Of a DNA stretch of 64,000 nt, positions 10,310 to 20,197 are shown one piece after another. The notes below the pieces were generated by a model. That model saw nothing but the letters and a program-made list of their open reading frames with translations, was not told the origin of the DNA and did no database searches. This DNA is from Gautieria morchelliformis (taxonomy: Eukaryota; Basidiomycota; Agaricomycetes; Gomphales; Gomphaceae). The stretch spans positions 248,001 through 312,000 of the forward strand of contig WHVA01000046.1 of assembly GCA_015179125.1 (NCBI GenBank). The letters run 5' to 3'. A program made the translations under genes and the position numbers. Each line of letters starts with the position of its first letter. Position 1 is the stretch's first letter.

Positions 10310-11344
10310 TGCCAGGTGCCCTTGCTTTTTGCATACAACACATGTTGGAATGACACTCCTTTTTGCTCAAGTTGTGGACAGTGTGGCCACCGTTAAGATT
10401 GATGAAGTCTGACACTTCAGGTCTTCATTTCGGAAGGCTGTAGCTATGGTGGTGCAATTGAGAGTGCTGATCAGAAGGAGAGAGGTGTGATGCCTGTATT
10501 CGGCTTTATTGAGTCCCGTAAGTGCTGCATGTATGCCAATTTCGTCAATGATGTTCTGAACAGTAAGTGTGCTTGGTGCAAGCACTATGAGATCATTTGT
10601 AGCGGTGTTGACATGTAATCTGTAAGAGATTCAGCATTGTCCTTGCACATGTTTAGCAATTTTTGCATTGCATGGAAACGACTGTTGGCAACTTGCAACT
10701 GGTGCACTGCTCTTAGTCTCTTCTACATCTCTATGGAATCATCCATTACACCTTCCACATGGACGTATTGTGTGGGTGACAAGGATTTTAGTAAGATGCT
10801 GGCGGCTTCTTCCTTCTTCACACTGCAGGCATATAAAAGTTTTCTTGTCTGAAAAACTGTTTAAAAAACTGTAAAGATTTTCCAAATATTTTTAGTGTTT
10901 TTGTTAGAATTTGTTGAGCAAGAAAATTGTAAAAAAGTTTAAAGTTTTTTGTAGGGTTTTTTATGTCTTTTTATAAGTTTCTTTGTGAAAACACAAAGAA
11001 ACCCATAAAAAACCCTGAAAAAAACTTTGAATTTTTTTACAATTTTCTTGCTCGACAAATTCTAATAAAAACACAAAATTTTATTATAGTTTTTTTTATA
11101 TAAAAAAACACTAAAAATATTTGGAAAATCTTTACAGTTTTTTGACAGTTTTTCAGACAAGAAAACCTTTCTATGCCTGCAGTGTCAGTAGCCATTTCTC
11201 GGCCTTTCCTGCGTCAGTTGGCTTTTTGAAGTCTTCAGTGATGATCCACCATGCATTGACAGTCATTAGCTTACCTTGTAGTGCAACAGTCCAGACATTA
11301 TAATTTGTGCTCTTCATGCGGTTCTCCACTTCTGAATCTGACAT
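10310..11344 (-). pseudogene. Ty1/copia Gag remnant A, split by a MITE
   Basis: Minus-strand reading from an ATG at 11342-11344 gives STNYNVWTVALQGKLMTVNAWW, the N-terminal pattern of copia-type Gag (UBN2/DUF4219-like). It continues through GKAEKWLL, is interrupted by the element at 10821-11184, and resumes with KKEEAASILLKSLSPTQY and a KLLNMCKDNAESLTDYM segment. A zinc knuckle CVVCKKQGHLADCC (CX2CX4HX4C) lies near 10310-10355. Internal stops and a frame change after about 10560 show decay. No linked pol was found. Confidence 0.75.
10821..11184. mobile_element. Palindromic CACTG-ended MITE (CACTA-like), TCA target duplication
   Basis: A 364-bp AT-rich element that is almost entirely one inverted repeat. 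It begins CACTGCAGGCATA and ends TATGCCTGCAGTG. It is flanked by TCA at 10818-10820 and again at 11185-11187. CACTA/G termini with a 3-bp target duplication are the signature of the CACTA (EnSpm) superfamily. Removing the element and one TCA restores the copia gag frame (EKWLL-KKEEAAS), which independently confirms both boundaries. It has no coding capacity, so it would need a transposase in trans. Confidence 0.88.
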
Positions 11345-11449
11345 GGTGATAATATTTCCTTTGACTATGATGCAGGGCCCATAACCTGTAGAGTGCAGTG
11401 ACTGAGTTTGGAGGAAGATAAGTATGATTCTTCCTCTGAACTCAGCCAA

Positions 11450-12609
11450 GTACTACTGTATAGCACTAACTGATGACTAACAGTCCAACTGCATCACGTG
11501 ATGCAACAAATGTTTGGGTGACTTGCAGTCCAAGACCCTGATATCTTCCACACTTTCTCCCATCTACCTCCATTTCAACACCTGACCTCATGGCTCCACA
11601 TCTCAGGCGCAGCAACTGCAACATAGGGCATGTGAGGGCCATCCTTGTCAAGGAATGCCACTACTTGGTCAAATCCACCCTTGAGTGATGCCCAATCTTT
11701 CCCAGTAATGGATGCTCCTGGATGCCCCTGGATGCCCCTACCCCAGCAACCCCTTACTCTTGTACCATCACTCTCTTTTTCATGCATGTGACCCCAACTG
11801 CTTTTGTCTAGCCGCCCCATGCCAGTGGAAGCATCACTTTCCAGAGGTGCCGGCCCACAATGTGATTGAAGGTCTCTTCAAAGGCGTACTGAAATGTTCT
11901 GCCCTCTCTGGAGAATACTGGGTACTTCATGTCATGGTACTTCACATCAAGACACTCCACAATGTTCAGGGAGTCTGTGATGAGAACCAGGAATTTTCCA
12001 CTGATGTCAAGGATGGCAGGAAGCATGTGGTGTAGGTTTCCTTCAGGAATGGTCTTTGGAGAGGCTCCGAGTTTCTTTGGGATGCAGCTTCAATGCATGG
12101 CACACTGCGTGGTCAGCATATCCAGTGCCCAGTACCCCCACAGTAATTGCACTTGTCCTTGCCAGCGTTCGCCTTCACGCGGATAGCGTTTGCGCTTGGC
12201 TGCGATCCCTGTCGAAGTTCTTCGGACAGGATGTGGCTGTGCTCATGCAATTGATTTTGGAGAAGTCGGTGATGGTGGCAAGGATGGTTTGTTGCACGAT
12301 TTCGTACAATGTGAGTAGGGCCTGGAGAATGTTGAGAGTGTGAAGGGGGTCGCTGGTGGCTAGACCAGGGGCAACGATGCGGTTTTTCAACTCAGACAGA
12401 CATCTGCGGTAGTCAACCCATAGGTTCAGGCCGGTCGTCATACCGTAAGTCATCTTAAGATTGCCTCAGTTCTGGTCTAGGGTTTTAGCCATATCGAGAG
12501 ATTGGTGGACGGAAGGCGTGGCCTCCAGAGAGAAAGCCCAGATTTCCCAGTTTGTCCCGTCGACCTTCTCGATGGTAGACAGGAGTTTCGAGGTTGTTGT
12601 GTCGGCCAT
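11450..12609 (-). pseudogene. Ty1/copia Gag remnant B
   Basis: Minus-strand ATG at 12607-12609 starts TSKLLSTIEKVDGTNWEIW, the conserved copia Gag N-terminus (L-X-G-X-N-[YW]-X2-W). A stop at about 12466 interrupts it. The 92-codon frame 12453-12175 continues the capsid region, and a zinc-knuckle-like CNYCGGTGHW lies at about 12125-12160, with a frame change after the His. Further downstream the minus strand keeps fragments (12026-11808) that I cannot place with confidence. It is a separate copy from remnant A, because it repeats the Gag start. Confidence 0.6.
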
Positions 12610-12669
12610 GATGTGGGTGTGCGATAGTGAGGCGTTGGTACGATTTGCGCCGACGATTAGGTCAGGTTG

Positions 12670-13456
12670 AGATTTTTAGGAAGCGCGGCCCATAACCTAT
12701 TGTAAGAGCAACTTCTACAACCAGCTTATGACCTAGACGGCGTCAGGTACGCCGTTGTACAGGTATTACGTGTTTATGCTAAGTGATGAGTAATCGGTGG
12801 TTGGTCAAGTAAAGGACAGAGGCGGCGACTGGTTGGTCGTCACCTGGGTTTCAACATCCACTTACATGCTATTCCGAGCATGGGCACCGCAGCCCTCTAG
12901 TTGAATAATATACAGTATTTGAGTGTGGTCCGCGGACTCGCCATGGACCCGGTCCACGGATTATGTCGGTGGCTCTGTGCATCATACTATGATACACCGA
13001 TCGGAAATAAGGTTGGACCCTAGGCTAACGTTACGGTTTCGGCGCTTTGTAGAGCTTTACAATCTCCGGGAGGGGTTTTCTCCGGAGGACCTGGACGCGT
13101 ACGGACACCTATTGCGCCACCTGATTCAAGATGCCAGGCCGCGGAGCGCAAAATCGCTGCTTCTTCCGAACTTAGCGTCCCGATATTTCAGTAGGGCACG
13201 AAACTTGATGGCCATCACATTGCTAACTCTAGCAGAGAAATTTTCAAAATACAAGCACGCTGCGGTAAAAATAATATTGCCATGGACTGGTCTTTGTTCT
13301 CAGCGCCACGAGTGGCTACTTACGCGCAAGTAATGGTAGGGAAGAATGCCAGTCCTTATTATTTACCATCATTCCTCTGCTCGACGGATGCCCCAAACGC
13401 ACCCACCCATGCCCGTATCACGTCTCTCGGATATCGGCATGAACTCAGACGTTCTG
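12670..13456. other. Intergenic upstream of receptor pair
   Basis: Only short frames, including one of 136 codons at 12923-13333 without recognisable domains. Similarity to the sequence upstream of the second receptor gene starts only near 13410. Confidence 0.4.
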
Positions 13457-13558
13457 CCTGCCAGTAATGTCGTATATTTAACACCCTATGAGCGTGGAGG
13501 CGTCATAGTGAGCTGGTGTGCTTGGATATGTCTCTTTTTCACTGATCATATATAGGCC
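13457..13558 (+). promoter_or_regulatory. Conserved 102-bp proximal promoter, receptor copy 1
   Basis: This block immediately before the ATG matches 17493-17594 before the second receptor gene with only two visible differences in 102 bp. It contains TATATTTAAC about 90 bp and CATATATAGG about 10 bp before the ATG, possible TATA-like elements. Whether the conservation reflects selection or recent duplication cannot be told from two copies. Confidence 0.55.
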
Positions 13559-15234
13559 ATGGCTGTCGCTGCGACCCTCAGCTGTGTTCTCGTGTCCTCA
13601 CTCCTGCTCGCAGTTGGTCTTCCCGCTCTCTTAAATTGGCGGCGTAAATCTCCAGACGCATCTGCTACCCTTGCTCCTTTTTCTCGTAAACAGGTCGCGT
13701 GAGTGTTTCCATCATGTTTATCGTTTCTCGCTCATTCGCCCTTAGAGTATTTGTGATCTGCCTCCTTTGTTCAGACTTGATCCAAAGCATTTCTGGCATC
13801 ATTCAAGTGAAATGGGCCGCAGAACGCCGCCTGGTTGAAGGTACCACATGCGCAATTCAAGGTGACTAGGTCATTTGATCCAAATATATTACCCTAACCA
13901 CTTCCAGCTGCTGCTCTTGTAATTGGCGACCTAGGTTCAGCTGTGTGGTATCGCATATCTTATTGCCATGAATTATTACACGACTAAGCCATCTATCTCT
14001 TAGGAGCTTCGTTATTGCAGGTCATACTTTCAGCGCCCTTGCGCTTGAAAGGAATTGGTCACGACAAGTTGTTGTGTCAACTGTGATAACTGGCTGGACA
14101 TTCGTGATATTAATGGGTGAATTTGCGCTGATTACGGTCTTAGTATGGTAGCTGACCTCCTGTCCTGAAAGCGGCTTTCGGTCCCCTAGTCCTAACGAAT
14201 AAGACCAATGGACCTTTCTGTGAGTTATTTGACACCCGATGATCCTCATATTACTCCACTCAGCTTGAAAATCCAGTCTCCATTGCCGGAACATGGTATA
14301 TATTATTACGTGCCTCAGAGAGGCGAATCACTAACATATCATGTGCATATTACCTTGCAGGTGTTTTATTTCAAATGAGTATAGTGTTGCAAGACTTGGG
14401 ATACACTACATTCCAGTGAGTGATGGCTCCACTGAACTTCTGGGATAACTGATTGAGGATTTCCCTATCAGCTGTTGATTGCCGCCGCAGTTATCGTGAT
14501 GTTTTACGGGTTAGTATTTCTCGTGTTATTAGGAACTATCAGCTTCACGCGACATCGTTCACTTGGCCCTCTGAGCGATGAAATTTCTCGCCAGCGAGTA
14601 GTCATTGCCAAACGCGTGCTGTGGTATGTGCCGCCTTATATGTTGTTCCATCCAATGTTCCTTATCCCAGTCTTCCCGAGGTATCCATTCGGTGAGATCT
14701 TACAAACAGCTAACGTCTGATGGAATAACATGGACCGCGCAGCGTATCTCACTTGCATCCTCCCCATTTCCGTCGCGCGTATCGTTGGCCTGCGAGACGA
14801 TAGTTTTCCTGATATTGTGTGGATAATTGGAATGTTCCTCCTATTCTCGCTTGGCAAGTATTAAGAATCAAATGTCCATATCATCACTGTGGATGTATAT
14901 TAATCATATGCTCCCTGCAGGAACTGCCGATGCTGTCATTTATGCTACAACGCGCCATATGATCAACCATCATCGTCTACCAGCTCCTCCACCAGCGATT
15001 GTGACGACTTTCATCGATACACGAGCAAGTATGGGTGCTGGTTTATCGAACCACAAACTTTGGGGACATGTCTTGGATATAGAAATGCCAAAAAGGCCCT
15101 CATCGCTCCCGACTTATAAGGGGCCTCCCAGCTTGGCCACACCGGCTGGAGAGGCACTTAGCAGGCACACGTGGCGGGAGCCTCAGAGATGTGGTGTGCA
15201 TGTTACGCTGGAGCGCACACAGAAAGTCATATAA
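13559..15234 (+). CDS. Seven-transmembrane receptor (Git3/cAMP-receptor-like GPCR), copy 1
   Basis: A ten-exon model closes perfectly. The exons are 13559-13685, 13775-13861, 13908-13947, 14004-14116, 14172-14219, 14277-14295, 14361-14415, 14472-14691, 14743-14853 and 14921-15234; they total 1134 nt and encode 377 residues. Family landmarks are LIQSISGIIQVKW at TM2, GDLGSAVWSFVIAGHTFSALAL at TM3, and the extracellular-loop motif GTWCFISNEYSVAR. Others are VIVMFYGLVFLVLLGTI at TM5, AKRVLWYVPPYML at TM6, and FLLFSLGTADAVIYATTR at TM7. The C-terminal tail is polar, about 90 residues. It should sit in the plasma membrane and signal through a G protein; the ligand is unknown. The last intron has a GC donor (GCAAGT). 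Its paralog lies 4 kb downstream in the same orientation. Confidence 0.85.
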
Positions 15235-15300
15235 GCGTCCGACGACATGCATTATAAGCGATGCAGAAAAACAATCCAATCGCGACTTTTTTTGATATAT

Positions 15301-17430
15301 TCAGGCTACTCGTACTGCATATACACGTCGCATGCCTTAGTGTAGTTTCCAAATACTAGTCAACGTTTGTGATAAACTGCCAGACGAGAGAATGATTATT
15401 CAATAAAACGTGGGTGGCAACTACCTGTTTTCGTGCTCTGACAGCTGCCTTCTAGAAGCGTTGACAGAAACCACGTCTCAAAGTTATATCATTGATAGGC
15501 CGTCGGTCGTCTCTGTGCCACGGTTCCTTTGATTGTGATTCCTGATGCATAGCTGTTAGCGACTGTATCCTAGCCCGCTGGGCCTGGCAAGTAGACTTCG
15601 ATCGAACGAGAAGGGGACGACAGGAAATGTATATGTACCTTAAGATCAAAAATAGGTATACTAAGCCCCTTATTTTCTTGGTTTCTATGCCAGCCTTTGT
15701 GCGTTTAAGGTATTGTTTTATCTTGTGACGTTCCTTGAGGGTTGAGGTTTCAGCCATATCCCCTTCTTCCAACCTCAACTGAGACGGCCATGCTCGTCGT
15801 CGAGGGCAACTCCTACCTCGAGTTTACAGGCAAGTGAAAACCAGCGTACGCTCAGAGGTCAATTTCGGAGCCTCCGCGAACAACCTTTCTTCACGACGTG
15901 TCCGTGTTGGCCGTATCTGCGGAAGGCATTGAATTTTGACACCCGGAAGATGTGAATTACGAACTTGTATTTCTGTGGCCTCTACCCCGAGTTTTCATAT
16001 GATGTCCAATTAAAATACCAATATGTTGGGCAAGGGTCGAGCGGACATAGTTACAATTAAAATGTAACTTAGTACTCAGGCTTAGTCCGGGGCTTACTAG
16101 CTCTTGATGCGCCTGGGAACGGTTGAAATCCTCTTGAATTTTGGCTTGTATTATAAGACTCCATTGGCGCACCGCCCACCCATCATGCTGTGCAATGTTT
16201 TTTTCTTGGGGGCGAGCTTCCATCTTGCACCCTCGCGCCAAAAGCTTTGCTATTGCCATCAGTAATCAGTAAAGGTACTGCTTTATTGAATGTGAAAGCA
16301 TCAGCAATGTCAGTACTCGCTTCGCATCGGTAATGCACCTGGCATTGATCAGAGAGTCGGGAATCTGGACATCTCGGTCCCACCGTCCCTCGGAAGCTAC
16401 GGCTCTAGTTCGCTTGGGCACGTTTGGCTCTTGACGCTGCTGAATGCACCACGAATCGTATCAGGATACTGGTGAAATCATAGCGTATTTTGCGTGAAAT
16501 CGAAGATCATGCTGAGATGAAAGCGGAGTTCCTCCGAATGGCGTTGGCGATCCTCGTCCTGGCACGTGGCTGCTGTGCATGACTAATGTTATCCACATCA
16601 ATCCGCTCTCCACTGGATCATCTTATGTAACAGCCACCGAGGCGTTGAAAGTGCTTTCTACCTGGGAAGAAAATTTTCATGGATCTCAAGTCTTGCAGTG
16701 TCAAGTACGTGGCGGAGACCACGACATGAAGTAGACTTTTTTTTCTTCTCTCTACTAATGATCATCAAGTATTAGCACTGCCGAGAATTCGGCAATGAAT
16801 GCAAAGGTCAAATGCTTGAGCTGCGTTCGCTGTGTCGACGGAATGAGGAATTTCATGATGTGAATTCGGGTCTGAATTCACGAATCTATCGATTTCACCA
16901 CGATATCACTTCGAATTCACGAACGTGAAAGGTCCTTGCGGAACAGGCCCATGTCCGAGTCCCTTGTAAATCCAATGGCGTCACAGCTTACCGATCACTG
17001 GCAACGCATGGCGCACGACGATTGATCAGACATTCGAAGCTAGGTACAGCCTACAATACTGTTGACATGCGCTATATGAACTTATACTTTTCGGCTGTGC
17101 CTTGGCTACATCAGTTGTTCAAGAATTGCAGCGGGGTGGCATGTTCTGGCTTTGGGAAACATCTACTACGCCATTTACGCTCATGGGGTACGGGAATATG
17201 TACTTACATCTAAAAAAAGACACCATCAGATCCTTCGTCTGTATGGCGATGAACACGGTTGTCACTGCCGACTTGAATCTGAGATGGTTCTCCACTTGAA
17301 TCTTGAAGAAAGCGTGTGGAATATGGGGGATCCTCTTGGTGAATTCTTTCAGGCACCAGTCTGTGGTTATGCCAGGAATGATATATAGAGGGAATTTTTT
17401 GTGCGCTATCTCCCTCTGCCAGACACATTC
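15301..17430. other. Spacer between tandem receptors, no convincing gene
   Basis: Frames are short and share no family pattern. A 108-codon minus frame at 15452-15778 is Lys/Arg-rich but has no domain. A small palindrome GTGAATTC-6 nt-GAATTCAC lies at 16860-16881. Short homopolymer runs occur near 16737 and 17214. Confidence 0.45.
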
Positions 17431-17492
17431 TCCAAGCTTACTCCATGCCCGTATCCTATCCCTCGGTTATCTCCGTGAACCCAGGTGTCCTG

Positions 17493-17594
17493 CCTGCCAG
17501 TAATGTTGTATATTTAACACCCTATGAGCGTGGAGGCGTCATAGTGAGTTGGTGTGCTTGGATATGTCTCTTTTTCACTGATCATATATAGGCC
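17493..17594 (+). promoter_or_regulatory. Conserved 102-bp proximal promoter, receptor copy 2
   Basis: Counterpart of 13457-13558, with two substitutions in 102 bp and the same distance to the start codon. It has the same TATA-like CATATATAGG just before the ATG. Confidence 0.55.
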
Positions 17595-19281
17595 ATGGCT
17601 GTCGCTGCGACCCTCAGCTGTGTTCTCGTGTCCTCACTCCTGCTCGCAGTTGGTCTTCCGGCTCGCTTAAATTGGCGGCGTAAATCTCCAGACGCATTCG
17701 CTACCTTTGCTCGTAAACAGGTCGCGTGAGTGTTTTCATCATTTGTATCGTTTCTCGCTCATTCGCCCTTAGAGTATTTGTGATCTGCCTCCTTTGTTCA
17801 GACTTGATCCAAAGCATTTCTGGCATCATTCAAGTGAAATGGGCCGCAGAACGCCGCCTGGTTGAAGGTACCACATGCGCAATTCAAGGTGAATAGGTCA
17901 TTTGATCCCAATATATTACCCTAACCACTTTTCAGCTGCTACTCTGGTAATGGGCGACCTAGGGTCAGCCGTTTGGTATCACATGTCTTACTGCCACGAA
18001 TTATTGCATGACTAAGTCATATGTCTCTTAGGAGCTGTGTTATCGCAATCCATACTTTCAGCGCCCTTGCGCTCCAACGGCAGTGGTCACGAAAAGTCAT
18101 CGTGTCAACTGTGGTAACTGGCTGGACACTCGTGATATCACTGAGTGAGTATGTGCCCATTATCGTCCTTAATAAGGTGGCTGACCCCCAGTCCTGAAGC
18201 GGCTTTCGGTCCCTTGGTCTTAACGAATAAGAGCAATGGATCTTTCTGTGAGTTAATTGACACCCGATTATCCTCATATTACTCCACTGAGCTTGACAAC
18301 CCAGTCGCCATTGCTGGTACTTGGTATGTATTAGGCACCTCAGAGAAGCGAATTACTACCATATCATGTGCATGTAACCTTGCAGGTGTTTCATTTCGTC
18401 CGAGTATAGTGTTGCAAGACTGGGCGTACACTACATACCAGTGAGAAATGGCTTGACCGCGCTTCTGGGATAACTGACGTAGGATTTCCCTGTCAGCTAT
18501 TGATTTCAGCTGGCGTGATTGTTATCTTGTACGGGTTGGTGTGTTTCGTGTTACTCGGGACTATCAGCTTCACAGGTTCTGGCCTCTCTCTTCCTTTGAG
18601 CGATGCAATGTTTCGCCGGCGGCTAGTCATTGCAAAACGTATGCTCTGGTATGTATTGTTTTATGTACGATTCCTTATAATGTTGTTTATGCGAGTTCTA
18701 AGGTATCCAGCCGGTGAGATCGCCTGAACAACTGGCGTCTCGTGGATTACAGTAACATGACTTGTGCAGCGTATCTCACTTGCATTCTCCCCATTACCGT
18801 CATGCGTTTCATTACCCTGAAAGGCGACGATCTTCCTCAGCTTGTCTGGATATTTGGAATGTTTCTCCTACTATCTCTCGGCAAGTATTATTACGAGTCG
18901 AGTAGCCACTGTCATTTCGTGGACTTGAATCTAATGCTAACCTCCGCAGGAGCCGCCGATGCTGTCATTTATGCTATAACGCGTCATATGATCAGACATC
19001 ACTGTGTATCAGCACAGGTGATAACACCCCACGATATCTGGTCAATCTACGACATCGATTTATCCAGAGCTGGAATCCAAAGCGATTGGGGGTTGGATAT
19101 GGGCGTGGCAACAAGACATGCAGCAGCTTCAAGTGATGAGGTGCTTCCCGACACGGACGAACCGACTACACAACGACCCAAGAACATATACATATCCCGG
19201 GATGCGAGGCGATACGGCGTCTCTATTGCACTGGAGCCCGAACAGAAAGCCATTTTAATGTCTCTCGGGCGACGCGTATAA
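17595..19281 (+). CDS. Seven-transmembrane receptor (Git3/cAMP-receptor-like GPCR), copy 2
   Basis: The exon structure is identical to copy 1. The exons are 17595-17712, 17802-17888, 17936-17975, 18032-18144, 18200-18247, 18305-18323, 18386-18440, 18497-18713, 18770-18880 and 18950-19281; they total 1140 nt and encode 379 residues. Exons 2-7 and 9 have the same lengths as in copy 1. Motifs include ACNLAG-flanked intron 6, WCFISSEYSVARLGVHY, VIVILYGLVCFVLLGTI, AKRMLWYVLFYV and FLLLSLGAADAVIYAITR. The final intron again uses a GC donor (18881). Exon 2 is identical to copy 1, while the cytoplasmic tail is largely different. Both copies look translatable, so this is a functional tandem pair rather than a gene and its relic. 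Confidence 0.85.
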
Positions 19282-19860
19282 AAAGATGCAGAGAAACACC
19301 CCAGCAGCGACTTTTTTCGTGGTCTCGAACTGCAGTGCCTGTATACTACCTTCGTTTGGACTCATGTACTCCCTGAATGCAGCGGAACAATCAATTGCAC
19401 ACTGTACTCTGTCCCGACTTGTAAGCAAGTCGAGCTTGAATACCGGGGTAATGATTTCTTCCTATCAGATGATACCAAGGAGCTAGTGCTTCACGCCAAT
19501 CACAGTGCTCTATATATATTATATATATGATACAGTACTCGAGTACTCAGGTAATAATTGATTTACTGTAACTACTTACTTGTATTGAAGCGTTGTTGAA
19601 CACGTGGCCGGCTATCATCCCCAGTGGAAATCGGCTCGAATTAGGGCTGCGTATACATGTAAATATCTGTAAAATAAGCGCTGCATGTGAGAACCGCCAC
19701 AAACCGAGAAATGGAACTATAACCGATATTTTGGTCGGCTGAGACATGCGCAGAATCGCTGAGAGATGTGTAGCGATGTTCTCACCGGTAGATAGCAGAA
19801 TAAAACCGATTTTTTCTATATTGCTGTATGTGTACAGCCGCTGGTACATGTACACAGCCG
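19282..19860. other. Downstream of receptor copy 2, no gene; diverged shared repeat at 19612-19660
   Basis: The first 40 bp still match the tail of copy 1. At about 19612-19660 a word of roughly 30 bp (CGCAGCCCTAATTCGAGCCG on the minus strand, continuing GATTTCCACT) recurs in opposite orientation at about 40070-40112. A short AT microsatellite lies at 19510-19530. Confidence 0.5.
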
Positions 19861-20065
19861 ATCCCTCCATGCTCTGTGTCCACCTGCACCGCGCGCCCAG
19901 GAACCGATTCCCGGCCCTCCACCTGTACCCCGCGCCCCAGCACCGATCCCTCCGCTCTGCATCCACCTGTACCGCACGCCCTAGCACCGATCCCTCCGCT
20001 CTGCATCCACCTGCACCGCGCACCCCAGCACCGATCCCTCCGTTCTGCGTCCACCCGTACCACGT
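19861..20065 (+). repeat. 44-bp minisatellite, about four units
   Basis: GC-rich tandem repeat. Units begin CTGCACC or CTGTACC and contain AGCACCGATCCCTCC followed by a TCTGCATCCAC-like end. Two central copies are nearly identical and the outer ones diverge. Open frames across it on both strands are a consequence of the repeat and are not taken as genes. Confidence 0.75.
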
Positions 20066-20197
20066 CCAATGGGTAGAAGGAGGGGACTGAAACAAATGAG
20101 AAAGCAATGAAATAAAATGAGAGATATACGCACCAATGTAATGCCAAGCGAGTGTTTGATGGGCGATATCAGGTTGATGAGTTCGGTTTGGAGCCCT

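Noticed and set aside
15452-15778. 108-codon minus-strand frame in the receptor spacer
   Set aside because: Low-complexity basic composition, no domain, no sign of conservation in the duplicated locus.
19398-19420. CACTGTACTCTG near 19399 as the left end of the Tnp2 element
   Set aside because: No matching inverted copy was found near 25.7 kb and no 3-bp duplication could be paired.
19746-20147. Several frames of 80-190 codons on both strands
   Set aside because: They are translations of the 44-bp minisatellite.
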